Assembly (NCBI GenBank): GCA_034431815.1
Contig: DAOUCS010000189.1
Location: forward strand, 1-46,018
Direction of reading: 5' to 3'
DNA length: 46,018 bases
Origin: HRBIN29 sp034431815
GTDB taxonomy: Bacteria; Chloroflexota; Dehalococcoidia; Tepidiformales; Tepidiformaceae
Positions 8,351 to 16,824 of this stretch are shown one piece after another (the stretch's first letter is position 1; the number at the start of each line of letters is the position of its first letter). Both the position numbers and the translations under genes were made by a program. The notes beneath the pieces were generated by a model. It saw nothing but the letters and a program-made list of their open reading frames with translations, searched no databases and was not told where the DNA came from.

Positions 8351-9514
8351 GTGACCGTACCCGAATTTAAGCAGCTTCGCCGGGCTTACGGCTTCGATGA
8401 GGTTGCCATCGTACCCGGCGACGTCACCATCAACCCCGAGCTCGTCGAGATCGGGCTTGACATCGGTCCGTACCACTTCGACATCCCGTTCCTCGCTTCG
8501 GCGATGGATGCAGTGGTGGATCCCAAGTTCGCCATCGAATTCCACAAGGCCGGCGGGCTTGCGGTGCTCAACCTCGAGGGTGTGTGGACCAGATACGACA
8601 ACCCGGAGGAAGTCCTGGAGCGCATCGCTTCCGCCAGTCCGCAGGAGGCAACGGCCGTGCTCCAGGAGGCGTACACGCGTCCGATTCGCGAGGACCTCAT
8701 CCCTCTCCGCATCAAGCAAATCAAAGACGGCGGGGCAGTGGCAGCCGTGGCGGTCACGCCGGCCAACACGAAGCGGCTGGCACCGATCATTAAGGAGGCG
8801 GGGGCAGACATCCTCGTCGTACAGTCGACGGTGACCACCGCGCGGCACGAATCGCGGAGCATCGAGGGCCTCCGCTTCGAAAAGCTCGTGAAAGAGATCG
8901 GAATTCCAGTGGTCGTGGGCAACACGGTCACCTTCAGCGCCACGCTGGAGATCATGCGTACGGGCGTTGCGGCGGTGCTTGTCGGCGTTGGGCCGGGCGC
9001 TGCCTGCACGAGCCGCGAGGTGCTCGGCATCGGCGTGCCGCAGGTGACCGCGACCATCGACTGCGCCGCGGCACGGGACGCGTACTACAAGGAGACCGGC
9101 CGCTACGTCCCCATCATCACCGACGGCGGCATTCGTACCGGCGGGGACGTATGCAAGTGCTTCGCCGCGGGCGCCGACGGCGTGATGATGGGTTCGCCGT
9201 TCGCGGGCACCACGGAAGCTCCCGGACGTGGTTACCACTGGGGCATGGCGACGTCGCATCCCAACCTACCGCGGGGAACGCGCGTCAACATCGGCGTCAA
9301 CACCACCATTCAGAAGACTCTCTTCGGGCCCACCAGCCGGACCGACGGAACGGAAAACCTCGTCGGAGCGCTGCGCACCGCCATGGGCATGTGCGGCGCC
9401 CGAACCATCCGCGAGTTCCACAAGGCGGAGATGGTGATCGCGCCCGCCATCAAGTACGAGGGCAAGACGTACCAGATGGCGCAAGCCCTCGGCATGACCC
9501 ATATCCAGCAGTAG
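8351..9514 (+). CDS. guaB3: GuaB3-type IMP dehydrogenase family protein
   Basis: 387 residues from the GTG at 8351, which has an excellent AGGAGG five bases upstream. An in-frame TTG at 8273 would add 26 residues but has only a weak ribosome site. The TIM barrel carries LASAMDAVVD, the active-site loop GPGAACTSREVLG with catalytic Cys219, ITDGGIRTGGD for phosphate binding, and the GSPFAGT segment. There are no CBS domains, which, with the length, points to the GuaB3/IMPDH-related paralogue found in actinobacteria and Chloroflexota rather than canonical GuaB. Expected role: IMP to XMP oxidation or a related purine step, feeding guaA (33424-35013). Which reaction it performs cannot be read from the sequence. 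Confidence 0.85.
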   Translation: MTVPEFKQLRRAYGFDEVAIVPGDVTINPELVEIGLDIGPYHFDIPFLASAMDAVVDPKFAIEFHKAGGLAVLNLEGVWTRYDNPEEVLERIASASPQEATAVLQEAYTRPIREDLIPLRIKQIKDGGAVAAVAVTPANTKRLAPIIKEAGADILVVQSTVTTARHESRSIEGLRFEKLVKEIGIPVVVGNTVTFSATLEIMRTGVAAVLVGVGPGAACTSREVLGIGVPQVTATIDCAAARDAYYKETGRYVPIITDGGIRTGGDVCKCFAAGADGVMMGSPFAGTTEAPGRGYHWGMATSHPNLPRGTRVNIGVNTTIQKTLFGPTSRTDGTENLVGALRTAMGMCGARTIREFHKAEMVIAPAIKYEGKTYQMAQALGMTHIQQ

Positions 9515-9518
9515 GGGC

Positions 9519-9556
9519 AAAAAAGTCGGCCCCTCGCGGAGCGGGAACGAGGGGCC
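9519..9556 (-). terminator. Intrinsic terminator acting on minus-strand transcripts
   Basis: A perfect 9-bp stem pairs 9528-9536 (GGCCCCTCG) with 9548-9556, loop 9537-9547. On the minus strand the hairpin is followed by GAC and six T (the A run at 9519-9524). On the plus strand no T tract follows, so it would be a poor terminator for guaB3. The nearest minus-strand operon (hisS side to the HAD gene) ends at 10237, so its transcript would have to cross the 9640-10227 gene in antisense to reach it. Confidence 0.5.
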
Positions 9557-9569
9557 TCACTCGAGCGGC

Positions 9570-9600
9570 GGCCTTCGGCCGGAGCGGACAACCGAAGGCC
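9570..9600. other. Second perfect hairpin with a similar loop
   Basis: GGCCTTCGG (9570-9578) pairs with CCGAAGGCC (9592-9600) around a 13-base loop. The loop contains CGGAGCGG followed by a purine and AA, as does the loop of the hairpin at 9528-9556. Neither strand has a T run after it, so it is not an obvious terminator. The rest of 9515-9639 shows nothing else recognisable. Confidence 0.5.
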
Positions 9601-9639
9601 AAGGTGCAGTCTAGTGCGCGCTCAAGAAGTTGTCACCCC

Positions 9640-10227
9640 TTGAAGTGTGAATTTTTCGTCGGAATTTTCCTTGGCCCCGTGCTTGCGCTAACGTCCTTGG
9701 TGGGCACCCCGACCGCACCTGTGCAGGTAGGGTGTCCACCGCTCGACCCGAAGGCGCCGTCCGATGTGCTCCAGTTCCAGCTCATCGTGATAGGTCGGGT
9801 CGAAGCTCGCGCGGATGGTGCACTAGAGCTGGTGCCGGAGGTCTACCTTCGGGGGCCGGCGCTCGCCGGGCCGCTGCCTCTCATCCGTGGGGAGAACGGC
9901 TGCCCTGAAGCAGCGCTCGCACCCGAGGACCGAATCCTTGCGGCGCTCGAGCCGACTGCTGGCGGGTGGCGCTGGCCGGGACAGAGCCAGGCCTTCGTGC
10001 TTCGCGACGGCCTCGCCCGCTCCGGGGACGGGCGGACGATGGCCGAAGACGCACTGGTCGAAGCGCTCCGCCGGGCGACGGGCCAACTCGCCTACCCGGC
10101 AGTCCAGGCAGAAGAGGGAGGCTTCGACTGGATGGGGGTGGGGCTGCCGGTGGGTGGCGCGCTGGTCGCGATCTTCGCCGTGGGGCTATACCTCATGCGG
10201 CTGTGGCACCGCATCGACCCCACGTAG
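9640..10227 (+). CDS. Hypothetical exported protein with C-terminal membrane anchor
   Basis: 195 residues if translation begins at the TTG at 9640, which gives MKCEFFVGIFLGPVLALTSL, a signal-like N-terminus. The next in-frame candidate is a GTG at 9679, which would remove the charged start. A mature domain of about 140 residues has two prominent cysteines (GCPPLDP near the start and ENGCPEA) and no family I recognise. A single C-terminal transmembrane stretch (VGLPVGGALVAIFAVGLYLM) ends in MRLWHRIDPT, so the domain would sit outside the cell, anchored at its end. The start codon is uncertain. Its stop lies 9 bases from the convergent HAD gene. Confidence 0.6.
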   Translation: MKCEFFVGIFLGPVLALTSLVGTPTAPVQVGCPPLDPKAPSDVLQFQLIVIGRVEARADGALELVPEVYLRGPALAGPLPLIRGENGCPEAALAPEDRILAALEPTAGGWRWPGQSQAFVLRDGLARSGDGRTMAEDALVEALRRATGQLAYPAVQAEEGGFDWMGVGLPVGGALVAIFAVGLYLMRLWHRIDPT

Positions 10228-10236
10228 CCTCCGAAG

Positions 10237-11055
10237 CTACGCATCACGGGTTCGGATGGCGAGGGCCTCGAGGAACGTGGCGACGTCGTCCACCCCTTCT
10301 CCGAGGACGTCGTCCGCAGCGTCACGGGCGTACTGGTCGGCGTGGGCGACAGTGAGGCCGAGCCCGGCCCAGGCGAGCATGGGCGCGTCGTTGACGCTGT
10401 CGCCAATGGCCACCACCTCTCGGCGGTCCATCCCGAGCTCGGCGGCGAGCAGCGCCAGCGCGTGTCCTTTGTTCGCCTCGGGCGCGACAGCCACGGTGAC
10501 CGATGGAAAGTCGAGGAGGTGCACGGCCTCCCCGTGGAGCGCCTGCAGGCGGCGATGGACCTCGGGTGCCTCCGGGCGGGAGCTGATGATACCGACGCCC
10601 GTCGGAACGAAGCCGAGCGCCTCGGGTGAGGGATGATACTCCGGCTCGACGCCGGAGAGCTTCGCATAGAGGGCGCTTTCGGGCGTCGGCCGCGAGACGA
10701 CGTAGCGGAAGGGGTCGAACCATTCGTAGGCGTAACCCCGCTCGCGGGCGAAGGTAGCGATATCTCGGGCGATGCTGCCGTCGATGCGGAACACGCGAAG
10801 GAGGCTGCCGTCCGGATTATGGATTGCGCACCCTTGTTGGCAGATGAGGGGCGTTTCGAGCCCAAGCGCCCGCGCGACTGTGGCTGTTCCGCCGTACATG
10901 CGCCCCGTCGCCAGGACAACCGCGATGCCTGCGCGCCGAAGCGCGCGCACCGCGCGGCGAATTCTGGCTGAGGGAAGCGGAAGCCCGCGGGCGTTCGGCG
11001 CCTCTTTCGGGAGAATGGTGCCGTCGATGTCCAGCGCGACAAGCTTCACGCCCAT
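10237..11055 (-). CDS. HAD-superfamily (Cof-type) hydrolase
   Basis: 272 residues. Cof-like HAD phosphatases act on phosphorylated sugars or cofactors in the cytoplasm. All four HAD motifs are visible: LDIDGTIL with nucleophile Asp9 and acid Asp11, a Thr at LATGRM (49-53), Lys196 in NKGHAL, and GDSVND (218-223). The 170-residue insertion between motifs II and III is the C2-type cap. The start ATG at 11055 overlaps prmC by 10 bases; a GTG at 11049 is an alternative. The substrate cannot be predicted. Confidence 0.88.
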   Translation of the reverse strand: MGVKLVALDIDGTILPKEAPNARGLPLPSARIRRAVRALRRAGIAVVLATGRMYGGTATVARALGLETPLICQQGCAIHNPDGSLLRVFRIDGSIARDIATFARERGYAYEWFDPFRYVVSRPTPESALYAKLSGVEPEYHPSPEALGFVPTGVGIISSRPEAPEVHRRLQALHGEAVHLLDFPSVTVAVAPEANKGHALALLAAELGMDRREVVAIGDSVNDAPMLAWAGLGLTVAHADQYARDAADDVLGEGVDDVATFLEALAIRTRDA

Positions 11056-11867
11056 CGGGCTATGACTACCCGCTCGATGCCCGCAAGGTCGGTGCGCGTC
11101 TCGGTGGCAGCGCCGAGGCGTTCGGCGCATCGGCGCACGCGGCCAGCCTGCCCATACCCAACCTCAACGGCTGCGTAAGGTACCTGGCGAGCCGCGCACT
11201 CTCGAAGCAGGCGCTCGATGACGTCCGTTCCCGTTGGGCCGCCATCCAACGCCACCCACGGCTCCCACTCGCGCAATTCCGGCTCGAGCTGGCGGAGTTC
11301 TTCGCTGGGAATGTAGGGCAGGTTCGCAGTTACGATGTCGGCCGTGCGGATCGGAGCGAGGAGGTCGCCAACGATGACCGTGACTGCCGCACCGAGCCGG
11401 CGGGCGTTCTCCCGCGCGACCGAGGCAGCAGCGGGGCTAATGTCACTCGCTATCACCCGAAGGGAGGGGCGTTCGCAGGCAACGGTGACTGCGATGCATC
11501 CGCAGCCCGTTCCGACGTCGACGATGGTCGGCGAGCCCTGGCACTCATCGGCAGCCTGCAGAACGCACTCGACGAGGAGCTCCGTTTCGGGACGCGGAAT
11601 GAGCGTTGCAGTAGTCACCAGGAACTCGCGACTGTAGAATTCCCGCTTGCCGATGAGGTAGGCTGCCGGTTCGCGCTGCAGACGGCGCGCCGCGAGCTCG
11701 TCGAGACGGTGAAGGGCTTCGTCGTCGAGAGAGGCTCCGGCGAAGTACGCGCTGCGGCTGATGCCCGCGGCAGTGCGGACGAGCAGCTCGGCTTCGAAGG
11801 CCGCGTCGGGGATGCCGGCAGCTTCGAACCGTGCGGCTAGCTTCGAGGCGGCAACCCGCGCCTTCAT
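11046..11867 (-). CDS. prmC: Release factor glutamine methyltransferase PrmC
   Basis: 273 residues. PrmC methylates the Gln of the GGQ motif in release factors, and its partner prfA is immediately upstream with an ATGA overlap. The N-terminal helical domain ends in REFYSREFLVTTATLIPRPE; the SAM-binding loop is DVGTGCGCIA (117-126). The catalytic NPPY tetrapeptide reads NLPY (182-185), keeping Asn182 and Tyr185 but losing one Pro. The context makes the assignment secure despite this variant. Confidence 0.94.
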   Translation of the reverse strand: MKARVAASKLAARFEAAGIPDAAFEAELLVRTAAGISRSAYFAGASLDDEALHRLDELAARRLQREPAAYLIGKREFYSREFLVTTATLIPRPETELLVECVLQAADECQGSPTIVDVGTGCGCIAVTVACERPSLRVIASDISPAAASVARENARRLGAAVTVIVGDLLAPIRTADIVTANLPYIPSEELRQLEPELREWEPWVALDGGPTGTDVIERLLRECAARQVPYAAVEVGYGQAGRVRRCAERLGAATETRTDLAGIERVVIARWA

Positions 11868-12943
11868 CCGAGGCTCTCCTGGAGCCGCTCAGCCTCGGCG
11901 GCCGCCGCGACGGCATCGATGATGTCGTCGATGTCCCCATCGAGCCGATCGGGAAGGTTGTGCACCGTGAGCCCGATGCGGTGGTCGGTGATCCGGTCCT
12001 GGGGGAAGTTGTAGGTGCGGATCTTTTCGCTCCGTTCGCCCGTCCCCACCTGGCGGCGGCGCGCCTCTCCGATCTCCTCGTCTCGCTTCCGCTGCTCCAT
12101 ATCGAGGAGGCGGGAGCGGAGGATCGTCATCGCCTTCAGCCGGTTCTTCAGCTGCGAACGCTCGTCCTGGCAGGTAACCACGATGCCCGTCGGCAGGTGG
12201 GTGATGCGGACAGCCGTCGCGACCTTGTTCACGTTCTGGCCGCCGGCTCCTGACGAATGGAAGAAGTCGATCTTCAGGTCTTTCTCGTCGATGTCGACAT
12301 CGACCTCTTCGGCCTCGGGCAAGACGGCAACGGTTGCCGTCGAGGTGTGGATACGGCCCTGGGCCTCGGTCTCGGGGACGCGCTGGACGCGGTGAACGCC
12401 GCTCTCGTACTTCAAGCGGGAGTACGCACCCTCCCCTTTGACCTCGAAGATGACCTCCTTGAACCCGCCGCGATCCGACTCGGAAACACTCAGTACCTCG
12501 GTCTTCCAGCCGCGCCGCTCGGCGTAGCGCGTGTACATCCGGAAGAGGTCGGCGGCGAAGAGGGCAGCCTCTTCGCCGCCCGTTCCGGCGCGGATTTCGA
12601 CGATGACGTTCCGCTTGTCGCGAGGGTCCTTGGGAAGGAGGCGACGGACGATCTCCTTGTCGAGCTCTTCGAGGCGCCGCTCAGCGGTCTCCAATTCGCT
12701 CTCGGCGAGGTCGCGCAGCTCGGGGTCGCGTTCTTTCAGCATCGCGCGGGCCGCCTCGGCATCCCGCTCCACGCGCTCGTACTCCTCGAAGAGCTGGACG
12801 ATTTCGTCGAGTTCGGCGCGCTCCTTGGCAAGCTGGCCTACGCGCTCGTAGTCGGCGGCCACGTCGGGCCGAGCCATCTTCTCGGTCAGCTCGTGGTAGC
12901 GGTCGCGAAGTTTTTCCAGTTGCGTACGGACAGCGGGTTCCAT
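11864..12943 (-). CDS. prfA: Peptide chain release factor 1
   Basis: 359 residues, standard length. RF1 reads UAA and UAG stop codons and triggers peptide release. The GGQ loop is at 234-236 (SSGAGGQNVNKV), and the codon-recognition loop reads PET (190-192), within the PxT pattern of RF1 (RF2 has SPF). The N-terminal coiled-coil domain 1 covers about residues 1-100. A GGAG four bases upstream supports the ATG at 12943. It is paired with its modifying enzyme prmC. Confidence 0.97.
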   Translation of the reverse strand: MEPAVRTQLEKLRDRYHELTEKMARPDVAADYERVGQLAKERAELDEIVQLFEEYERVERDAEAARAMLKERDPELRDLAESELETAERRLEELDKEIVRRLLPKDPRDKRNVIVEIRAGTGGEEAALFAADLFRMYTRYAERRGWKTEVLSVSESDRGGFKEVIFEVKGEGAYSRLKYESGVHRVQRVPETEAQGRIHTSTATVAVLPEAEEVDVDIDEKDLKIDFFHSSGAGGQNVNKVATAVRITHLPTGIVVTCQDERSQLKNRLKAMTILRSRLLDMEQRKRDEEIGEARRRQVGTGERSEKIRTYNFPQDRITDHRIGLTVHNLPDRLDGDIDDIIDAVAAAAEAERLQESLG

Positions 12944-12997
12944 GCGACTCCAGCGGTCGTTGGGCGCCGCGCGACCGGGCGCCCTGATTCGAGGATA

Positions 12998-14284
12998 TCA
13001 GCGGGTAGGGGCGCCACGGACAAAGGCGGCCGCCCGGTCGGCGAGGGCGTGGAGCGGTACTTCTTCCTGGGGGCGCTCGTCGCGCAGCGGCTTCAGGACG
13101 GCGACCCCGGCGCGAACCTCGTCGTCGCCGAGGATGACCGCCGCCGCTGCCCCGAGACGGTCGGCTGTGCGGAGCTGGGACTTCAGGGAGCGCTCGGGTT
13201 CGCCGACCACCGTCGCCAGCCCGGCGGCGCGGAGCCTGCGGGCTACGCGTGCTCCTTCGATGGCTGCCGCCTCACCCAGGACGGCGACGAAGAGGTCGGC
13301 CGCCGGGTCCTCTTCGAGCACGATGCCGTTTCGCTCCATCTCGAGGATGATGCGCTCGATCCCGGTGCCGAAACCGACAGCCGGCGTCGGCGGCCCGCCG
13401 AGCAGCTCGACGAGGCCGTCGTACCGCCCCCCGCCGCCCACCGTGCTCTGGGCGCGCTCATCGTCGAGCGGGACGACTTCGAACACGGTGCGGTTGTAGT
13501 AGTCGAGGCCGCGCACGAGCAGCGGGTCGATGCGGTACGGAATCCCGGCCGCCTGTAGCAGGCGCTGGACAGCCTCGAAGTGGTCGCGCGCGGCGGGGCT
13601 GAGGCGATCGACCAGCTTCGGGGCGCCCTCCTTGAACGGCAAGTCCCGCTCATCCTTCGAATCGAGGAGCCGAAGGGGATTCCGTTCGAAGCGGCGGCGG
13701 CTGTCCTCGGAGAGGCGGTCGAGGAAGGGCCGGTAGTACTCCTTCAGGGCTGCCACGTACGCGCGGCGCGGCTCCGGGTCGTCGATGGAGGAGAGCCGGA
13801 CCTCGAGGTTCCGAAGCCTGAGCCGCTCGTAGATGGTCCAGAGAAGCTCGATCGCTTCCGCGTCGGCGAGCGGCGACGCCGACCCGATGATCTCGCAATC
13901 GATCTGGGTGTGTTGCCGGTATCGGCCGCGTTGCGGGCGGTCGTAGCGGAACATCGGGTGGGTGGTCCACAGGCGCACTGGTTGGGGCCAGCTCCCCATG
14001 CCGTGCTCGAGGTACGCCCGGCAGATGGCCGGCGTTCCTTCAGGGGTAAGGGCCAGGAGGTCGCCGCCGCGGTCCTCGAAGACGTACATCTCCTTTTCGA
14101 CGACATCCGTCGTGTCGCCGCTGCCTTTCTCGAAGAGGGCGGCGCTTTCGAAGATAGGGGTGTCGATGCGCCGGAAGCCGAAAAGGCGCACCGTCTCCTG
14201 GGCGACCGTGAGCACGCGCTGCCAGTAAGGCTGCTGCGCGGGCAGGATGTCCTGCGTTCCTCGGGGGGCTTGGAAACGTGGCAC
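12998..14284 (-). CDS. hisS: Histidyl-tRNA synthetase
   Basis: 428 residues. It begins, after a GTG start, with the family opening PRFQAPRGTQDILP. Class II motif 2 region FRYDRPQRGRYRQ, the histidine loop GLDYYNRTVFEV, motif GGGRYDGLVELLGG and motif 3 GFGTGIERI are all present, followed by the C-terminal anticodon-binding alpha/beta domain (RRLRAAGLATVV onward). It is divergent from the rel gene, with 73 bases between them; 12944-12997, towards prfA, holds only a GC-rich hairpin without a T run. Confidence 0.97.
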   Translation of the reverse strand: MPRFQAPRGTQDILPAQQPYWQRVLTVAQETVRLFGFRRIDTPIFESAALFEKGSGDTTDVVEKEMYVFEDRGGDLLALTPEGTPAICRAYLEHGMGSWPQPVRLWTTHPMFRYDRPQRGRYRQHTQIDCEIIGSASPLADAEAIELLWTIYERLRLRNLEVRLSSIDDPEPRRAYVAALKEYYRPFLDRLSEDSRRRFERNPLRLLDSKDERDLPFKEGAPKLVDRLSPAARDHFEAVQRLLQAAGIPYRIDPLLVRGLDYYNRTVFEVVPLDDERAQSTVGGGGRYDGLVELLGGPPTPAVGFGTGIERIILEMERNGIVLEEDPAADLFVAVLGEAAAIEGARVARRLRAAGLATVVGEPERSLKSQLRTADRLGAAAAVILGDDEVRAGVAVLKPLRDERPQEEVPLHALADRAAAFVRGAPTR

Positions 14285-14357
14285 GGGCTACCTGCGGGCC
14301 GATCGTCGCGCGAGAACCTGGGTGCTAGCATAGGGTACGATTCGCGGTAGGGAAACT

Positions 14358-16664
14358 ATGCGTACGGCGTCGCCCGCAGCCGAGACACCCGCTGCATCCC
14401 CGACCATCGAGGACGTCGTACGCCGCGCGGGCGAATACCTCCCAGCCGAACGCCTCACGCTCATCCGCGAGGCGTACGCCTTCGCGGAGCGGTGCCATGC
14501 CGGGCAAACGCGCAGCACCGGCGATCCGTACATCACCCATCCCGTCGCTGTCGCGTACCTTGTCGCCGGGCTATGGCTCGATCAGCACGCGCTCGCGGCA
14601 GCGCTCCTCCACGATGTCCAGGAAGACTGCGGCGTCAAGAACGAGACCCTCCGGGAGAAGTTCGGCCCGGAGGTGGCGCGCCTCGTCGACGGGCTCACGA
14701 AGTTGAACAAGATGGAGCTCCTCGCGTCGCCGGAGCAGCTCACCCGCGACGCGGTCCAGGCGCAGAACCTTCGAAAGATGTTCCTCGCCATGGCCGAGGA
14801 CATCCGTGTGGTCTTGGTGAAGCTCTGCGACCGTCTCCACAACATGCGGACCCTCTGGGCGCTGCCGCCTGAGAAACAGCAGCGCATCGCCCGCGAAACG
14901 CTGGAGATCTTCGCCCCACTGGCGAGCCGCCTCGGTGTGTGGCAGCTCAAGTGGGAGCTCGAAGACCTCGCCTTCCGCTACCTAGAGCCAGCGAAATACA
15001 AGGAAATCGCCGACCTCCTCGCGTCACGGCGAGCTGCGCGAGAGCGGTATATCGAGCGTGCGGTCGCGATCGTGAAGGAGCACCTGGATCGGGCTGGTAT
15101 CCGAGCCGAGGTCACGGGCCGGGCCAAGCACATCTACTCCATCTACCAGAAGATGCAGCGGTACGCGGCCCAGTCCAAGACGTTCGACCAGATTTACGAC
15201 CTCCTTGCCCTTCGAATCCTCGTTGAGACGGTGGCTGACTGCTACCACGCGCTGGGGGTGGTGCACAGCATCTGGCGCCCCATTCCAGGGCAGTTCGACG
15301 ACTACATCGCCAACCCGAAAGACTCGATGTACCAATCGCTCCACACCACGGTCGTGGCGTTGGACGGCAAGCCCCTGGAAGTGCAAATCCGCACCTACGA
15401 GATGCATCAGGTCGCCGAGTACGGCGTCGCTGCCCACTGGCGGTACAAGGAGGGCGGGCGGAGTCAGGGAACGGACGAAGAGCGCATTGCGTGGCTGCGA
15501 CAGCTTCTGGAGTGGCAGCGGGAGATGACCGCTGCCGAGGAGTTCGTGGAGTCGGTGAAAACCGACATCTTCCGCGACCAGGTGTTCGTGTACACGCCGA
15601 AGGGAGACGTGCTCGCCCTCCCGGCGGGGGCGACGCCGCTCGATTTCGCCTACCGCATCCACACCGATCTCGGCCACCAGACCATCGGCGCGAAGGTGAA
15701 CGGCCGTATCGTTCCCCTCAACCATCAGCTCCACACGGGCGACGTCGTCGAAATCATCCGCTCCCGCTCGAGCCGGGGGCCATCGCGCGACTGGCTGAAC
15801 CCCCACTTGGGCTACGTCCGCTCGTCGCACGCGAGGGAGAAGATCCGCCAGTGGTTCCGCCGGCAGGAGCGAGCCGAGAACATCGAGCGCGGCCGGGAAA
15901 TGTACGAGAAGGAGATGCGCCGGCTCGGGCTCGACCCTGCGGAGCACCAGGATACCCTCTTGGGGCTCTTCAACATTGCCAGCTGGGAGGATTTCCTGGC
16001 AGCGATCGGGTACGGCGGTGTCAGTACCACCTCGATCGCCCGGCGACTAGCGGCTTACCTGCAGGCCGAGGAGGCGAAGGAGGAATCTGCCCCCACTTCG
16101 GCCGAGCCGAAGGGAAAGGCGGCGCCGGCCCTCGGCGGTCCTGGCGTTCGCGTGTTGGGCGTGGGCAACTTGCTGACGACCATCGCCCGCTGCTGCAATC
16201 CCGTCCCGGGGGACCAGATCGTCGGCTACGTCACCCGGTCCCGCGGCGTCACCATCCACCGGGCCGATTGCCTGAATGTACTGCGCGAAGAAGAGCGGGA
16301 ACGGATCGTCGAGGTGGAGTGGGGCAAGCCGACCCGGCTCTATCCGGTCGATGTCCGTATCGACGCCTGGGACCGCGTCGGCCTGCTGCGGGACATCTCG
16401 ACTGTCGTGGCCGAAGAGCACGTCAACATGGTTGGAGTCCGCACCATCGAGAACGGGGACGGCTCGATCGTCATCCTCGCGACCCTGGAGACCTCGGGAA
16501 TCGAGCAGCTCTCCCGCCTGCTCACGAAACTCGAATTCGTGCGCGGCGTGCGCTCGGTCGAGCGGGCAATGGAGCGGCGCCGCACGAAGGCCGCCGATGG
16601 GACCGGGACGGCCTCCCGGCCCCCCAGCCGAAGCGCCGACCCGGGCTGGCCGGGGGCGGGCTGA
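14358..16664 (+). CDS. relA: Bifunctional (p)ppGpp synthetase/hydrolase
   Basis: 768 residues, the long RSH architecture. The hydrolase HD domain (about 30-190) has CHAGQTRSTGDPYITHP and the metal site H85-D86 with E89-D90, so hydrolysis looks intact. The synthetase domain (about 230-365) has KHIYSIYQKM, KDSMYQSLHTTV and EVQIRTYEMHQVAEYGVAAH. Then come TGS (LPAGATPLDFAYRIHT), a Cys-rich CC segment (TIARCCNPVPGDQIVGYV) and a C-terminal ACT domain. The last 35 residues form a Pro/Ser/Gly-rich tail. It makes and degrades the stringent-response alarmone. Confidence 0.96.
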   Translation: MRTASPAAETPAASPTIEDVVRRAGEYLPAERLTLIREAYAFAERCHAGQTRSTGDPYITHPVAVAYLVAGLWLDQHALAAALLHDVQEDCGVKNETLREKFGPEVARLVDGLTKLNKMELLASPEQLTRDAVQAQNLRKMFLAMAEDIRVVLVKLCDRLHNMRTLWALPPEKQQRIARETLEIFAPLASRLGVWQLKWELEDLAFRYLEPAKYKEIADLLASRRAARERYIERAVAIVKEHLDRAGIRAEVTGRAKHIYSIYQKMQRYAAQSKTFDQIYDLLALRILVETVADCYHALGVVHSIWRPIPGQFDDYIANPKDSMYQSLHTTVVALDGKPLEVQIRTYEMHQVAEYGVAAHWRYKEGGRSQGTDEERIAWLRQLLEWQREMTAAEEFVESVKTDIFRDQVFVYTPKGDVLALPAGATPLDFAYRIHTDLGHQTIGAKVNGRIVPLNHQLHTGDVVEIIRSRSSRGPSRDWLNPHLGYVRSSHAREKIRQWFRRQERAENIERGREMYEKEMRRLGLDPAEHQDTLLGLFNIASWEDFLAAIGYGGVSTTSIARRLAAYLQAEEAKEESAPTSAEPKGKAAPALGGPGVRVLGVGNLLTTIARCCNPVPGDQIVGYVTRSRGVTIHRADCLNVLREEERERIVEVEWGKPTRLYPVDVRIDAWDRVGLLRDISTVVAEEHVNMVGVRTIENGDGSIVILATLETSGIEQLSRLLTKLEFVRGVRSVERAMERRRTKAADGTGTASRPPSRSADPGWPGAG

Positions 16665-16749
16665 TTGGTACGCCAGAGCCACCGCGTACAGCCGCGGCGG
16701 CCGCGTAGGCCACGGTAAGCACCAGGACGGCCTGAAGCGCAGCAGTCAT
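16522..16749 (-). CDS. Possible small membrane peptide downstream of an SOS-like promoter
   Basis: 75 codons from the ATG at 16749, starting MTAALQAVLVLTVAYAAAAA: one clear hydrophobic segment, then a Pro/Arg-rich tail antisense to the low-complexity end of the rel gene. An in-frame GTG at 16773 would add eight residues. A separate 8-codon frame (16775-16749) ends in TGA overlapping this ATG, the same junction type used throughout the window. There is no clear Shine-Dalgarno. Supported mainly by its position 40 bases after a good promoter; it may be non-coding. Confidence 0.25.
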   Translation of the reverse strand: MTAALQAVLVLTVAYAAAAAVRGGSGVPISPPPASPGRRFGWGAGRPSRSHRRPSCGAAPLPARPSARRARIRVS

Positions 16750-16768
16750 CAGAGGAGCGTCCACGATT

Positions 16769-16824
16769 CGCACATCCGTTCGAAAGATGCCGACACTGTA
16801 GCGAACGGATGTTCTACTCGTCAA
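16769..16824 (-). promoter_or_regulatory. Minus-strand promoter with two LexA-like boxes
   Basis: Reading leftwards, TTGACG (16824-16819) and TACAGT (16800-16795) are 18 bases apart, giving a start near 16788. Between them lies CGAACGGATGTTCT (16802-16815), with a perfect GAAC-N4-GTTC core as in Gram-positive LexA sites. A second copy of CGAACGGATGT sits inverted at 16772-16782, just after the start site, with centres 30 bases apart. Paired operators bracketing the -10 suggest a repressed promoter. LexA is an inference; no lexA gene is in the window. Elsewhere in 16665-16946 I see only the palindrome TTCCAC-ATC-GTGGAA at 16854-16868. Confidence 0.45.

Noticed and set aside
12944..12997. GC hairpin between prfA and hisS as a terminator
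   Set aside because: GGGCGCC-type palindrome without a T run, in a gap too small to separate from operon spacing.
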